Part shown: positions 33,704 to 42,299 of the stretch, in pieces
Position numbering within the stretch: the stretch's first letter is position 1
Layout of the letters: the number at the start of each line of letters is the position of its first letter
Assembly: GCA_963707515.1 (NCBI GenBank)
Contig: CAVPQI010000001.1
Coordinates: forward strand, 186,001-250,000
Direction: 5' to 3'
Length of the DNA stretch: 64,000 bases
Source: Sva-07 sp963707515
GTDB lineage: Bacteria; Actinomycetota; Acidimicrobiia; Acidimicrobiales; Ilumatobacteraceae
Position numbers and translations under genes: made by a program
The notes under the pieces: generated by a model
The model's database searches: none
Told to the model about the DNA's origin: nothing
What the model saw: the letters and a program-made list of their open reading frames with translations, nothing else

Positions 33704-35895
33704 GCGTGGCGGGCGCGCCGGTACGAGGCGTAGCGGACGAGGTGACCGAGGGCGCGAACGGCCTGCTCCCCGCTTCCGTAGCACAGCCGACCGGTGCGCT
33801 TGACCGTCGCCGGCCCGGCGTTGCCGGGGTCGGCGATGGCGAGCTCGGTGGCGACGAGGATCGGCTTGCCGGAGGCCACGCTCAGCTCGTGGGCGGCCTC
33901 GGCGAAGCGCTCGTCCTGACGCTCGTGGTAGGCGACGATGCGCTCGAGCCCGTGGTCGGGATAGAAGCGCCCCTCGCGCATCATCCGCGCCTGGTTGCTC
34001 TGGATCCCGATGCCGAGATAGATCACGGCGTCGACGTCGGGGTGCATGGCGATCAGCTCGAGCACCTCGGGGATCGTGTCGCGGGTCTCGCCACCGGCAC
34101 AGTCGACCGGGTTGTTGCGGCTCCAGCGGGGCGGCAGCTTGCCGTCGATCGCGTCGTGGAGGTCGGCCGGCAGCGCCATCAACGTGATGTCGCGCTCGCG
34201 GGTGATGGCGTCGGCGGTGACGACTCCCCACCCACCGGCCGTGGTCAGCACCACGGTGTCGGGACCGCTCGGCAACGGCTGCGTGGCAAACGTCGCCGCC
34301 GCCTCGAACGCCTCGGTCACCGTCGCCGCCCGGGTGATGCCGGCGGCCCGGCACTCGCCGTCGAACACCTTGTCGTCGGCGGCGAGGGCTCCGGTGTGGC
34401 TCGCCGCGGCCTGCGCTCCCCCGGCGGTCGAGCCGCCCTTCACCAGCACCAGCGGTTTGCGTGCCGCCGTCGTTGCCAGCCGATCCATCAGCCCACGGCC
34501 GTCGGTGATCCCTTCGACGTAGGCCAACCCGACCGCCGTCGCGTCGTCGTCGGCGTACCAGTCGAGGTAGTCGGCAACGGTCACCGCTGCCGCGTTGCCC
34601 GCCGACACGGCACGGCTGATCCCCACCCCGCTGGCCCGCGAGAGGTTCAAGAAGCTGGACACGAAGTTGCCGCTCTGGCTGGCGACGCCGATCGCGCCGG
34701 CGGGCGGGTACGGGGCGACGATCTGGGCGCACAGGTTCGACGGCGTGCTGACGACACCTTGGCCGTTGGGGCCGGCGAGCAGGATGCCGAGCTCGTCGGC
34801 GAGGGCGACGAGCTCGGCCTCGGCCCGTCGTCCGTCGTCGCCGGCCTCGCCGTAGCCGGCCGACGTCAAGAACGCGGCACGGACGCCCTTGGCGGCGCAG
34901 GCCCGCAACAGATCGGGGTTGGCCGACGCCGGCGTGCACACGAACACGAGGTCGATCGCGTCGTCGGGGAGCTCGGCGATGTCGGCGACGGTCTGCACGC
35001 CGAGCACCTCCTCGCCGCTCAGGTTCGTGCCGTAGACACCGCCCGCGTATCCGCTGGCGAGCAGGTTGTGGAGCGAGACGAAGCCGAACTTGCCGGGATG
35101 CGTGGAGGCGCCGGTGACGAGCACGCCGCGCGGATCGAACAGGGCACGGAACTGCTCGTCGGTCGGACGCGCCCGCATCGTCGTCCTCGTCGTGGCCGCA
35201 CCGTCGCCGAGTTCGACGAGCCCGTCGACGGCGACGAGCCGGCCGTCGGGCCCGACGATCACCGGGTTGATGTCGACGCTGACGACGTCGGCACGCTCGG
35301 CGGCGAGCCGACCGAGTCCCACCAGCACGCCGACCAGTTGCTGGCGATCGACCGCCGACTCACCACGGAATGCGCCGAGCAGCTGCTGGGTCGACAGGTC
35401 GTCGATCATCTCGCCGGCGGTCACCTCGTCGAGCGGTGCCGGTCGGAACACGACGTCGGCGATCGCCTCGGCGAGGATGCCACCGACGCCGAGCATCACC
35501 GTCGGACCGAACTGGGCGTCGCGGATCACGCCGGCGATCAGCTCGCGGTTGCCGGCGATCATCGGCGCGACGAGCAGCGACACCGTGCCGTCGTCGGGAC
35601 GGGCGGCCGCGAGCAGCTCGGCTGCAGCCGCTTCGACCGCGGCGCGGTCGCCGAGACGCAGCCGGACGAGTCCGCGCTCGGTCTTGTGGGCGATGGCGTC
35701 GCCGTTGAGCTTGACCACCACCGGGTAGCCGAGTTCGTCGGCGGCGTCGGCCGCCGCACTCGGGTCGTCGACCACCCGCTCGGCGGCGATCGGCACGCCG
35801 TACTCGGCGAGCAGGGCCTTCGAATCACGCTCGGAGAGGGTTCGCGAGCCGGGGTCGGCTGCGGCGGTGGTGGTGTCGGGTTCGGTCGTCGCCAT
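33700..35895 (-). CDS. ADP-forming acyl-CoA synthetase family protein, ATP-grasp domain first
   Basis: The 731-residue protein begins with an ATP-grasp beta-type domain (SKALLAEYGVPIAAERVVDD, YPVVVKLNGDAIAHKTERGL, VVSVDINPVIVG). A CoA-binding Rossmann domain (FDPRGVLVTGASTHPGKFGF) and succinyl-CoA-ligase-like domains (GAIGVASQSGNFVSSFLNLS, LVLVKGGSTAGGAQAAASHT, AGGWGVVTADAI) follow. Members interconvert acyl-CoA, ADP and phosphate with acid, CoA and ATP. Here the beta part precedes the alpha part. The natural acid is unknown. Acetyl- or propionyl-CoA would be usual. Intact, and coupled to the PBP4 genes downstream. Confidence 0.85.
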   Translation of the reverse strand: MATTEPDTTTAAADPGSRTLSERDSKALLAEYGVPIAAERVVDDPSAAADAADELGYPVVVKLNGDAIAHKTERGLVRLRLGDRAAVEAAAAELLAAARPDDGTVSLLVAPMIAGNRELIAGVIRDAQFGPTVMLGVGGILAEAIADVVFRPAPLDEVTAGEMIDDLSTQQLLGAFRGESAVDRQQLVGVLVGLGRLAAERADVVSVDINPVIVGPDGRLVAVDGLVELGDGAATTRTTMRARPTDEQFRALFDPRGVLVTGASTHPGKFGFVSLHNLLASGYAGGVYGTNLSGEEVLGVQTVADIAELPDDAIDLVFVCTPASANPDLLRACAAKGVRAAFLTSAGYGEAGDDGRRAEAELVALADELGILLAGPNGQGVVSTPSNLCAQIVAPYPPAGAIGVASQSGNFVSSFLNLSRASGVGISRAVSAGNAAAVTVADYLDWYADDDATAVGLAYVEGITDGRGLMDRLATTAARKPLVLVKGGSTAGGAQAAASHTGALAADDKVFDGECRAAGITRAATVTEAFEAAATFATQPLPSGPDTVVLTTAGGWGVVTADAITRERDITLMALPADLHDAIDGKLPPRWSRNNPVDCAGGETRDTIPEVLELIAMHPDVDAVIYLGIGIQSNQARMMREGRFYPDHGLERIVAYHERQDERFAEAAHELSVASGKPILVATELAIADPGNAGPATVKRTGRLCYGSGEQAVRALGHLVRYASYRRARHA

Positions 35896-35994
35896 GAGCC
35901 GCCCACGGTATCCGTGCCGGCCGGCGCCACCCTGATCACCCGGCTGCGACGAGCGAAACCCGAACCCACACGGGTCCCACTCAACGCGACACGT

Positions 35995-36462
35995 TCAGCG
36001 TGACGACACGTTGTAGGTGAGCACGCTCTTGGCCACCCGGCGACCGGTCGACGCGCCGAACGCCTCGCTCTCGCAGAACACGACGCTGCGCCCGCGTCGG
36101 GTCACCCAGCCCTCGGCGACGATGTCTTCGTCCTTCACCGCCCCGATGTACTGGACGTGCAGGTCGACCGTCGAATAGTTGGCCCCGCGGTCGAGGCTCG
36201 AACCGACGGCCGGCACCAACACGGCGTCCATCAACGAGGCGATCGCCCCGCCGTGGACGATGCCGCCGGCATGCAACAGCTCGGGCTTGAACGGCAGCCG
36301 CATCCGGCAGTAGTCGATGCGCACCTCCTCGACGACGAGACCGAGCAGGTTGGGGAAGTACACCGTGTCGCTCACCCCGAACTTCGCCCACCGCGCCGCG
36401 GCATCCGGTGGCAGGTGCTCGAACTCGTCGGCACGATTCGGCAGCGTCACGGCATCGGTCAT
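35995..36462 (-). CDS. PaaI-type hotdog-fold thioesterase
   Basis: ATG 36462 starts MTDAVTLPNRADEFEHLPPD. The 155-residue protein carries LLHAGGIVHGGAIASLMDAV, the HGG and following acidic residue that define PaaI/YbgC-like acyl-CoA thioesterases. The strands RGANYSTVDLHVQYIGAVKD and WVTRRGRSVVFCESEAFG complete the hotdog fold. It probably hydrolyses an aryl- or acyl-CoA in the cytosol. It lies upstream of the acyl-CoA synthetase on the same strand, which fits acyl-CoA turnover. Confidence 0.83.
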   Translation of the reverse strand: MTDAVTLPNRADEFEHLPPDAAARWAKFGVSDTVYFPNLLGLVVEEVRIDYCRMRLPFKPELLHAGGIVHGGAIASLMDAVLVPAVGSSLDRGANYSTVDLHVQYIGAVKDEDIVAEGWVTRRGRSVVFCESEAFGASTGRRVAKSVLTYNVSSR

Positions 36463-36546
36463 CGTGCGAGTATGTCCGTCGTTCGCGGCGGGCTCGAAGT
36501 CCGCCGCACCCGCCCGACCGGGCGGCCAGCAGAAACGGAGCTCCTG

Positions 36547-37026
36547 ATGACCGCGCTCACCGAGATCGCCCCGGCGTTCGTCGCCCTCGCCCACCGCATC
36601 GTGTGGGCGACCGTCGCCACCGTCCATGCCGACGGCACACCACGGACGCGCGTCCTCCACCCGATCTGGGAGTTCGACGGCACCAGCCTCACCGGGTGGA
36701 TCGCCACCTCGCCGACGTCACCCAAGGCGGCCGACCTCGCCCACTGCCCGGCGGTCTCGCTGACGTACTGGGATCCCACCCACGACGTTGCCACGGCGGA
36801 CTGCACGACCGCGTGGGAGCTCGATCACGACGCCCGCGTCGCCGGGTGGGAACGCTTCGCCAACGGCCCTCAACCCGTCGGGTACGACCCGCGGATCATC
36901 CCGGGCTGGACCGATCCCGACGCCGCCACGTTCGGCATCCTGCGCCTCGAGCCGACGGCGTTGCGGACGATGCCCGGCAGCTTCATGCTGCGCGGTGAGG
37001 GAGAGATGCTGACCTGGCGCGCCTGA
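36547..37026 (+). CDS. Pyridoxamine-phosphate-oxidase-fold protein
   Basis: ATG 36547 gives MTALTEIAPAFVALAHRIVW, followed by ATVATVHADGTPRTRVLHPI and WEFDGTSLTGWIATSPTSPK. This is the split-barrel FMN/F420-binding fold, with ADGTPRxR for the phosphate region and TSPTSPKAADL for the cofactor-proximal loop. At 159 residues it matches small PPOX/F420-dependent oxidoreductases of Actinobacteria. The substrate is unknown. It is divergent from the thioesterase gene with an 84-base shared promoter region, and is intact. Confidence 0.78.
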   Translation: MTALTEIAPAFVALAHRIVWATVATVHADGTPRTRVLHPIWEFDGTSLTGWIATSPTSPKAADLAHCPAVSLTYWDPTHDVATADCTTAWELDHDARVAGWERFANGPQPVGYDPRIIPGWTDPDAATFGILRLEPTALRTMPGSFMLRGEGEMLTWRA

Positions 37027-37093
37027 GTCGCGCGCCTGAGTCCGGCCTGACGCTGGGCGGGGCCAGGCGGGCAGTTGTTCGCCCGTCGCGACG

Positions 37094-37702
37094 TCAGATC
37101 GGTTGCAGCGCGGCGCGGAAGAACTCGATGACGTGGTCGAGGCGCCGGTCGAGCGCCGGCGTCGACAACGGGCTCTCGTCGAGCAGGCCCTCGAGGAACG
37201 GGGCGTCGGAGAAGTAGCTGAGCAGGGCGCCGTAGCCGGTCAGCAACAGTTGGTCGGGGTTGTGCTCGCGGAACGTGCCCGCCGCCATCTCGCGACGGAA
37301 GTAGTCGGCCGCCTGGTCGAACATCGGCCGCAGCACGGCGGCGAGATCGATGCCGAGGTGGGAGCCGCCGTCGATCGCCTCGCGGCGCATCAGCGTGACG
37401 TACGCCGGATTGTCGGCGAAGTACCCGAAGCCGGCGCGCAGTACCTGCTCGACCTTCGACCAGCCGGTCGCAGGTGAGCCGATGGCGCCCGCCAACCGGG
37501 CGAACCAGTCGGACAGCAAGCGTTCGAAGACCTCGCCGTACAGCGCCTCCTTGGAGGCGAAGTGGTGGAGCAGACTCGGCCGGCGGATGCCGACCTCGGC
37601 GGCGATGTCGTTGAGCGAGGTCCCGCTGTAGCCGGAGGCGGCGAAGCAGGTGAGCGCCGCGTCGAGGATCTGGTCGCGCGTGCCGACGACGTTGAGGGCC
37701 AT
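37094..37702 (-). CDS. TetR-family transcriptional regulator
   Basis: The 202-residue protein MALNVVGTRDQILDAALTCF shows the TetR helix-turn-helix: FAASGYSGTSLNDIAAEVGI then RRPSLLHHFASKEALYGEVF. The C-terminal ligand-binding helical domain (RAGFGYFADNPAYVTLMRRE) is typical of the RutR/AcrR-like set. Its targets are unknown; nearest candidates are its own promoter and the convergent PPOX-fold gene. A terminator-like stem separates it from sodB upstream. Confidence 0.87.
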   Translation of the reverse strand: MALNVVGTRDQILDAALTCFAASGYSGTSLNDIAAEVGIRRPSLLHHFASKEALYGEVFERLLSDWFARLAGAIGSPATGWSKVEQVLRAGFGYFADNPAYVTLMRREAIDGGSHLGIDLAAVLRPMFDQAADYFRREMAAGTFREHNPDQLLLTGYGALLSYFSDAPFLEGLLDESPLSTPALDRRLDHVIEFFRAALQPI

Positions 37703-37746
37703 GGTCGGATCGACGCTAGTGCGGAGGACGGCGCCCGGGCACGGAA

Positions 37747-37773
37747 GATCCGTGGGCACGCGGCCCACGGATC
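37747..37773 (-). terminator. Intrinsic-type terminator after sodB
   Basis: GATCCGTGGGC (37747-37757) and its exact complement (37763-37773) make an 11-bp stem with a five-base loop, 22 bases after the sodB stop on the minus strand and upstream of the tetR start. No clear T-run follows. Confidence 0.6.
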
Positions 37774-37795
37774 CCCGCTTCGGTGGTGGCGCGGT

Positions 37796-38383
37796 TCAGG
37801 CGCCGAAGTTCTGGTTGGCGAACTCCCAGTTGAGGAGGTCGTCGAGGAAGGCCTCGATGAACTTCGGGCGAGCGTTGCGATAGTCGATGTAGTAGGCGTG
37901 TTCCCAGACGTCGAGCGTCAACAGCGCCGTCTGGCCGTGCTTCAACGGCAGGTCGGCATTGGCGGTCTTGACGATCTCGACGCCACCGTCACCGGATTTG
38001 ACCAGCCACGCCCAGCCGGAGCCGAACTGGCCGGTCGCCGCCTCGGCGAACTTGCCGCGGAACTCCTCGTAGGAACCGAACGACGACTCGATCGCCTCGG
38101 CCACGGGACCGGTCGGGGCACCACCGCCGGACGGGGTCAGCGAGTTCCAGAAGAAGGTGTGGTTCCAGACCTGCGCCGAGTTGTTGAACAGCGGGCCCGG
38201 CTCGGCGGCGAGGATGATCTCTTCGAGGCTCGAGTTCTCGTGCTCGGTCCCTTCGATCAACTTGTTGAGGTTGGTCACGTACGTCTGGTGATGCTTGCCG
38301 TAGTGGTACTCGAGCGTCTCCGCCGACATGGTCGGAGCAAGGGCGTCCATCTCGTACGGCAATGGCGGGAGTTCGAAGGTCAT
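37796..38383 (-). CDS. sodB: Superoxide dismutase, Fe-type by motif
   Basis: The 195-residue protein MTFELPPLPYEMDALAPTMS has the metal ligands His27 (EYHYGKHHQTYV), His in NNSAQVWNHTFFWNS, and Asp/His in LDVWEHAYYIDYRN. The AQVWNHTFxWN segment and FGSGWAWLV match the iron rather than manganese pattern, though cambialistic enzymes exist. There is no signal peptide, so it is cytosolic. The start ATG 38383 is preceded by GAGAGG-like bases (RBS in GAATGAGAGGAAACC). Intact. Confidence 0.92.
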   Translation of the reverse strand: MTFELPPLPYEMDALAPTMSAETLEYHYGKHHQTYVTNLNKLIEGTEHENSSLEEIILAAEPGPLFNNSAQVWNHTFFWNSLTPSGGGAPTGPVAEAIESSFGSYEEFRGKFAEAATGQFGSGWAWLVKSGDGGVEIVKTANADLPLKHGQTALLTLDVWEHAYYIDYRNARPKFIEAFLDDLLNWEFANQNFGA

Positions 38384-38505
38384 GGGGTTTCCTCTCATTC
38401 GTCACCGACCGGCGATCCGGTCGTGTGCATTCGATCGATTGATCCAGCTCACTCTAGGGACAACCGCTCGACCTCGGGAAACACGTGTGCAAACACACCG
38501 CGCAA

Positions 38506-38558
38506 CCGATCTCGGTCGGATTCGGCCCGCTTTCCGGGACGAATCCGACCGAGATCGG
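38506..38558. repeat. 53-nt palindromic element, copy 2
   Basis: Two perfect 19-base arms (CCGATCTCGGTCGGATTCG at 38506-38524 and its complement at 38540-38558) surround GCCCGCTTTCCGGGA, which folds as CCCG-CTTTC-CGGG. Read on the other strand it has the same arms and CCCGGAAAGCGGG core as copy 1 (19645-19695), with paired changes (A/T to G/C) in both arms. It sits between divergent sodB and the gene at 38586, so it is not a simple terminator. Confidence 0.8.
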
Positions 38559-38585
38559 GGAAATGGCATCCGTAGGCTCGGTGCG

Positions 38586-38981
38586 ATGCAGATCGTCTCC
38601 GCCCTGTTCGTCGAGAACTTCGAGATGCGCCAGGCCACCGGCGGCGCGGCACGCATCGACCTCACCGGCGTGATGTTCTCTCAAGCTGCACCCGAGCCGG
38701 CGCCGCTGACGATCTCCCCCCATCTCGTGGCGCTCATCTTCTGTCCCGAGGGCGAGTCGGGCAACGGCGTGTTCGAGGTCGTGTTCCGCGACGGGCTCGA
38801 CGAGTCGAGCGAGCAGCTGGCGCGCAACGTCAGCCCGTTCACGGTCGAGCCGGGCAAGTTCACCTATCGCCTGGTGCGCGGCGAACTCGACTTCGACGAC
38901 TACCGGCAGATCTTTGCCCACTGCCGTGTCGGCCAGGGCGCCTGGCACGTCGTGCCGTTCACGTTGTTGCCGCCCGTCTGA
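38586..38981 (+). CDS. Hypothetical protein resembling DUF6941-type sandwich proteins
   Basis: ATG 38586 encodes 131 residues: MQIVSALFVENFEMRQATGG, ARIDLTGVMFSQAAPEPAPL, HLVALIFCPEGESGNGVFEV and FTYRLVRGELDFDDYRQIFA. The pattern (short N-terminal strand, a statement of a lost name-like tag, then alternating strands) recalls the small beta-sandwich DUF6941 proteins of Actinobacteria, but I am not certain. There is no signal peptide or membrane helix. It lies upstream of tkt on the same strand. Confidence 0.5.
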   Translation: MQIVSALFVENFEMRQATGGAARIDLTGVMFSQAAPEPAPLTISPHLVALIFCPEGESGNGVFEVVFRDGLDESSEQLARNVSPFTVEPGKFTYRLVRGELDFDDYRQIFAHCRVGQGAWHVVPFTLLPPV

Positions 38982-39060
38982 CCAACTCTGCGAGCGGCCG
39001 CCGTCAGGCGAACGGCGACCGCAAGCGGCTCTCGTCGACCGCTGCGGGTACTGTCGACAC

Positions 39061-41019
39061 GTGACGTTGACCAACGAACAGGACCAGCTCGCCGTCTCGC
39101 TGATCCGCGGCATGGCGATGGATGCGCCACTGGCCGCCAAGAGCGGGCATCAAGGCACAGCGATGGCGCTCGCGCCGCTCGCCCACGTGCTCTACAGCCG
39201 GGTCCTGCGCTACGACCCCGCCCGCTGCGACTGGGAGGACCGTGACCGCTTCGTCCTCTCCAACGGCCACGCCTCGATCCTCCAGTACTCGGCCCTGTTC
39301 CTCTCGGGCGTCGACCTCGAGCTCGACGACCTGCGCCAGTTCCGCCAGTGGGGCTCCAAGACACCGGGCCACCCCGAAGCGGGGCACACCAAGGGCATCG
39401 AGGTCACCACCGGCCCGCTCGGCCAGGGCTTCGGCAACGCCGTCGGCATGGCGATTGCCGAGGCCAACCTGCGCGCCCGCTTCGGCGCCGAGGCGGTCGA
39501 CCACCACGTGTTCGTGGTCGCGGGCGACGGCTGCCTGATGGAGGGCATCAGCCACGAATCGGCGTCGCTCGCCGGGCACCTCAAGCTGCACAAGCTGATC
39601 TGCGTCTACGACGACAACCAGATCACGATCGACGGCCGCACCGACCTGGCGTTCACCGACGACACGGCGATGCGCTTCCGCGCCTACGGATGGAACGTCG
39701 TCGAGCTCGGTGACATCGCCGACGACCTCGACGCCTTGGAAGCGGCGTTGAACGCCGCCAAGGAGGAGACCGAGCGGCCGACGTTGTTGATCCTGCGCAC
39801 CCGCATCGCCACGCCGTCACCGGACCACGAGGACACCCCGGCGGCCCACGGCAACCCGTTCACCGCCGAGGACGTGACGCGCACGAAGGCGGTCCTCGGC
39901 ATCCCCGACGAACCGTTCTGGGCGCCCGACGATCTCGTCGCCGCCTACCGCGCCCATGCCGCCGAGCGCGGCAGGGCGGCGTACGACGCGTGGTCTGACG
40001 CCAGCGGCGCGGTCACCGCCAGCGCCGAGTGGAAGGCCGCATGGTCGGGCACCGGTCTCGACGGCTGGGACGACGACCTGCCTGCGTACGAGCTCGGCTC
40101 GAAGGTGGCGACGCGCAAGGCGATCCAGAAGGCGCTCGACGCGACGTACGACTTCCTGCCGGGTCTCATCTCCGGCTCCGCCGACCTCACCGGCAGCAAC
40201 GGCACCGGCCTCGACCGCTCGACGTCGTTCACGCCCGACGACCCGGCCGGGCGCTACCTGCACTACGGCGTGCGCGAGCATGCGATGGGTGCCGCCGTCG
40301 TCGGCATGTCCCACCACGGCGGCGTGCTGCCGGTGTCGGGCACGTTCTTCGTGTTCTCCGACTACATGCGTCCTCCGATCCGACTGGCGTCGTTGACGGG
40401 TACCAAGGCGTGCTTCGTCTTCACCCACGACTCGGTCGGCGTCGGCGAGGACGGCCCGACCCACCAGCCCGTCGAACAACTGGCCGCGGTGCGAGCGATC
40501 CCCGGCCTCCACGTCATCCGCCCCGCTGACGGCAACGAGACGATCCACGCCTGGGCCGACGTCGTCCGCCACGACGGGCCGTCGCTGCTCGTCCTCAGCC
40601 GTCAGGACATTCCCGTCACGACCGACGGCTCGGCGGTCGCCCGCGGCGGTGGCATCGTGACCGACTCCGACGAGCCGGCGCAGGTCGTGCTCGTCGGTAC
40701 CGGCAGCGAGGTCGCGGTGTGCGTCGAAGCCGCCGAGCGTCTGCGCGCCGACGGCATCGCCACGCGCGTCGTCAGCCTGCCGAGCTGGGACCGCTTCGCC
40801 GAACAGGACGAGGAGTTCCAGGACTCCGTGCTCCCCGCCGGCGTCCCCACCCTGTCCGTCGAGGCGGCGACGACGTTCGGGTGGGCGCAATACGCCGATG
40901 CCTCGATCGGCATCGACCGCTTCGGGTCCAGCGCGCCCGGCGAGCGGGTGCTCGACGAGCTCGGCATCAACGTCGACCACGTCGTCGAGGTCGCCACGTC
41001 ACTGGTCGCCGCCGGCTGA
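39061..41019 (+). CDS. tkt: Transketolase
   Basis: GTG 39061 starts a 652-residue thiamine-diphosphate enzyme of the pentose-phosphate and Calvin-type sugar rearrangements. Motifs: HQGTAMALAPLAHVLYSRVL, DRFVLSNGHASILQYSALF, GHPEAGHTKGIEVTTGPLGQ, the TPP/Mg motif GDGCLMEGISHESASLAGHL, the pyrimidine-domain EHAMGAAVVGMSHHGG and THDSVGVGEDGPTHQPVEQL. It is somewhat shorter than the E. coli enzyme. It lies 108 bases before tal, and the two probably form an operon. Confidence 0.93.
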   Translation: MTLTNEQDQLAVSLIRGMAMDAPLAAKSGHQGTAMALAPLAHVLYSRVLRYDPARCDWEDRDRFVLSNGHASILQYSALFLSGVDLELDDLRQFRQWGSKTPGHPEAGHTKGIEVTTGPLGQGFGNAVGMAIAEANLRARFGAEAVDHHVFVVAGDGCLMEGISHESASLAGHLKLHKLICVYDDNQITIDGRTDLAFTDDTAMRFRAYGWNVVELGDIADDLDALEAALNAAKEETERPTLLILRTRIATPSPDHEDTPAAHGNPFTAEDVTRTKAVLGIPDEPFWAPDDLVAAYRAHAAERGRAAYDAWSDASGAVTASAEWKAAWSGTGLDGWDDDLPAYELGSKVATRKAIQKALDATYDFLPGLISGSADLTGSNGTGLDRSTSFTPDDPAGRYLHYGVREHAMGAAVVGMSHHGGVLPVSGTFFVFSDYMRPPIRLASLTGTKACFVFTHDSVGVGEDGPTHQPVEQLAAVRAIPGLHVIRPADGNETIHAWADVVRHDGPSLLVLSRQDIPVTTDGSAVARGGGIVTDSDEPAQVVLVGTGSEVAVCVEAAERLRADGIATRVVSLPSWDRFAEQDEEFQDSVLPAGVPTLSVEAATTFGWAQYADASIGIDRFGSSAPGERVLDELGINVDHVVEVATSLVAAG

Positions 41020-41127
41020 ATCGGCGCCCGACAACGACGGCGCCGACGACCGGCGCAGCAACGCGTGCGACGGGCGACGATCGCGGGTAGACCGGACGCA
41101 CGACCCGCGAGTACCGAGGATGGAACC

Positions 41128-42240
41128 ATGACCGACACGAACCGCATCGTCGCCCTCCACGAGGACTTCGGGCAGAGCGCCTGGCTCGACAACCTCAAGC
41201 GTGGCTACATCACCTCCGGTGAGTTGGTCGCGCTGCGCGATCGTGGCGTGCGCGGCCTGACCTCCAACCCGTCGATCTTCCAGAAGGCGATCGCCGGGTC
41301 GTCGGATTACGACGAGCAGTTCACCACCTTGCGCGCCGGCGGCAACACGATCACCGACGACTACTGGTCGCTCGTGATCGAGGACATCAACGGCGCCTGC
41401 GACGTGTTCTCCGCGGTGTACGACCACTCCGACGGGATCGACGGCTACGTCAGCGTGGAGGTTGCCCCCGGGCTCGCCCACGACGCAGCGGGCACGGAAA
41501 TCGCTGCCCGTGAACTGCACGAGCGCATCGACCGCCGCAACCTGATGGTCAAGATCCCCGGGACGGCCGAGGGCCTCGCCGCCATCGAGCAGATGATCGC
41601 CGAAGGACGAAGCATCAACGTCACGTTGATCTTCAGTCTTCCCCGCTATGAAGCTGTGATCGAGGCTTACATCGCCGGTCTCGAGCGGTTTGCCGCCGAC
41701 CCAGCGGCCGACCTGTCACGGGTGGCCAGCGTCGCCAGCTTCTTCATCAGCCGGGTCGACTCCGAGGTCGACCGTCGGCTGGAGGCGATCGGCACCGAGC
41801 AGGCGTTGGCGCTGCGCGGCAAGGCCGCCGTTGCGCAGGCCAAGCTCGCCTACCAGTTGTTCCTCGACCGCTTCTCGGGCGACCGCTGGGACGCCCTGGC
41901 CCGTCGGGGCGGGCGGGTGCAGCGTCCGTTGTGGGCCTCCACGTCGACGAAGAACGACGCCTATCCCGACACGTTGTACGTCGACGAGCTGATCGGGCCG
42001 AACACCGTCAACACCCTCCCCGACGAGACGCTCGAGGCCTTTGCCGACCACGGCACGCTGGCCCGCCGCGTCGACGCCGACGTCGACGACGCCCGGCGGG
42101 TGTGGGACGCCCTGGCCGAGGTCGGCGTCGACATGGACGAGGTCGCCGAGCAGCTCGAACGCGAGGGCGTGTCGAGCTTCCAGAAGGCCTTCGACGAGCT
42201 GATCACGACGCTCGAGACCAAAGCCGACGATCTCGCCTGA
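41128..42240 (+). CDS. tal: Transaldolase
   Basis: ATG 41128 encodes 370 residues, MTDTNRIVALHEDFGQSAWL. The signatures are GVRGLTSNPSIFQKAI, SVEVAPGLAHDAAGTEIAAR and NLMVKIPGTAEGLAAIEQM, where the Lys forms the Schiff base with the sugar. RPLWASTSTKNDAYPDTLYV and ELIGPNTVNTLPDETLEAF follow. It is the long actinobacterial/cyanobacterial-type transaldolase. It transfers dihydroxyacetone units between sugar phosphates with Tkt. Downstream, where other pentose-phosphate genes often follow, an accessory islet begins. Confidence 0.93.
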   Translation: MTDTNRIVALHEDFGQSAWLDNLKRGYITSGELVALRDRGVRGLTSNPSIFQKAIAGSSDYDEQFTTLRAGGNTITDDYWSLVIEDINGACDVFSAVYDHSDGIDGYVSVEVAPGLAHDAAGTEIAARELHERIDRRNLMVKIPGTAEGLAAIEQMIAEGRSINVTLIFSLPRYEAVIEAYIAGLERFAADPAADLSRVASVASFFISRVDSEVDRRLEAIGTEQALALRGKAAVAQAKLAYQLFLDRFSGDRWDALARRGGRVQRPLWASTSTKNDAYPDTLYVDELIGPNTVNTLPDETLEAFADHGTLARRVDADVDDARRVWDALAEVGVDMDEVAEQLEREGVSSFQKAFDELITTLETKADDLA

Positions 42241-42250
42241 CCACACCCCT

Positions 42251-42268
42251 CCCCTGCTCCGGCAGGGG
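42251..42268 (+). terminator. tal terminator hairpin
   Basis: CCCCTGC (42251-42257) pairs with GCAGGGG (42262-42268) around a TCCG loop, 11 bases after the tal stop. It is GC-rich and has no T-run. It probably marks the 3' end of the tkt-tal transcript. Confidence 0.55.
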
Positions 42269-42299
42269 CCGGACGGCGACCGAGTGGACTTGTCGGAAC

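Noticed and set aside
33409..36003. 864-codon open frame on the plus strand
   Set aside because: Shadow of the PBP4 copy B and acyl-CoA synthetase genes, which have clear motifs on the minus strand.
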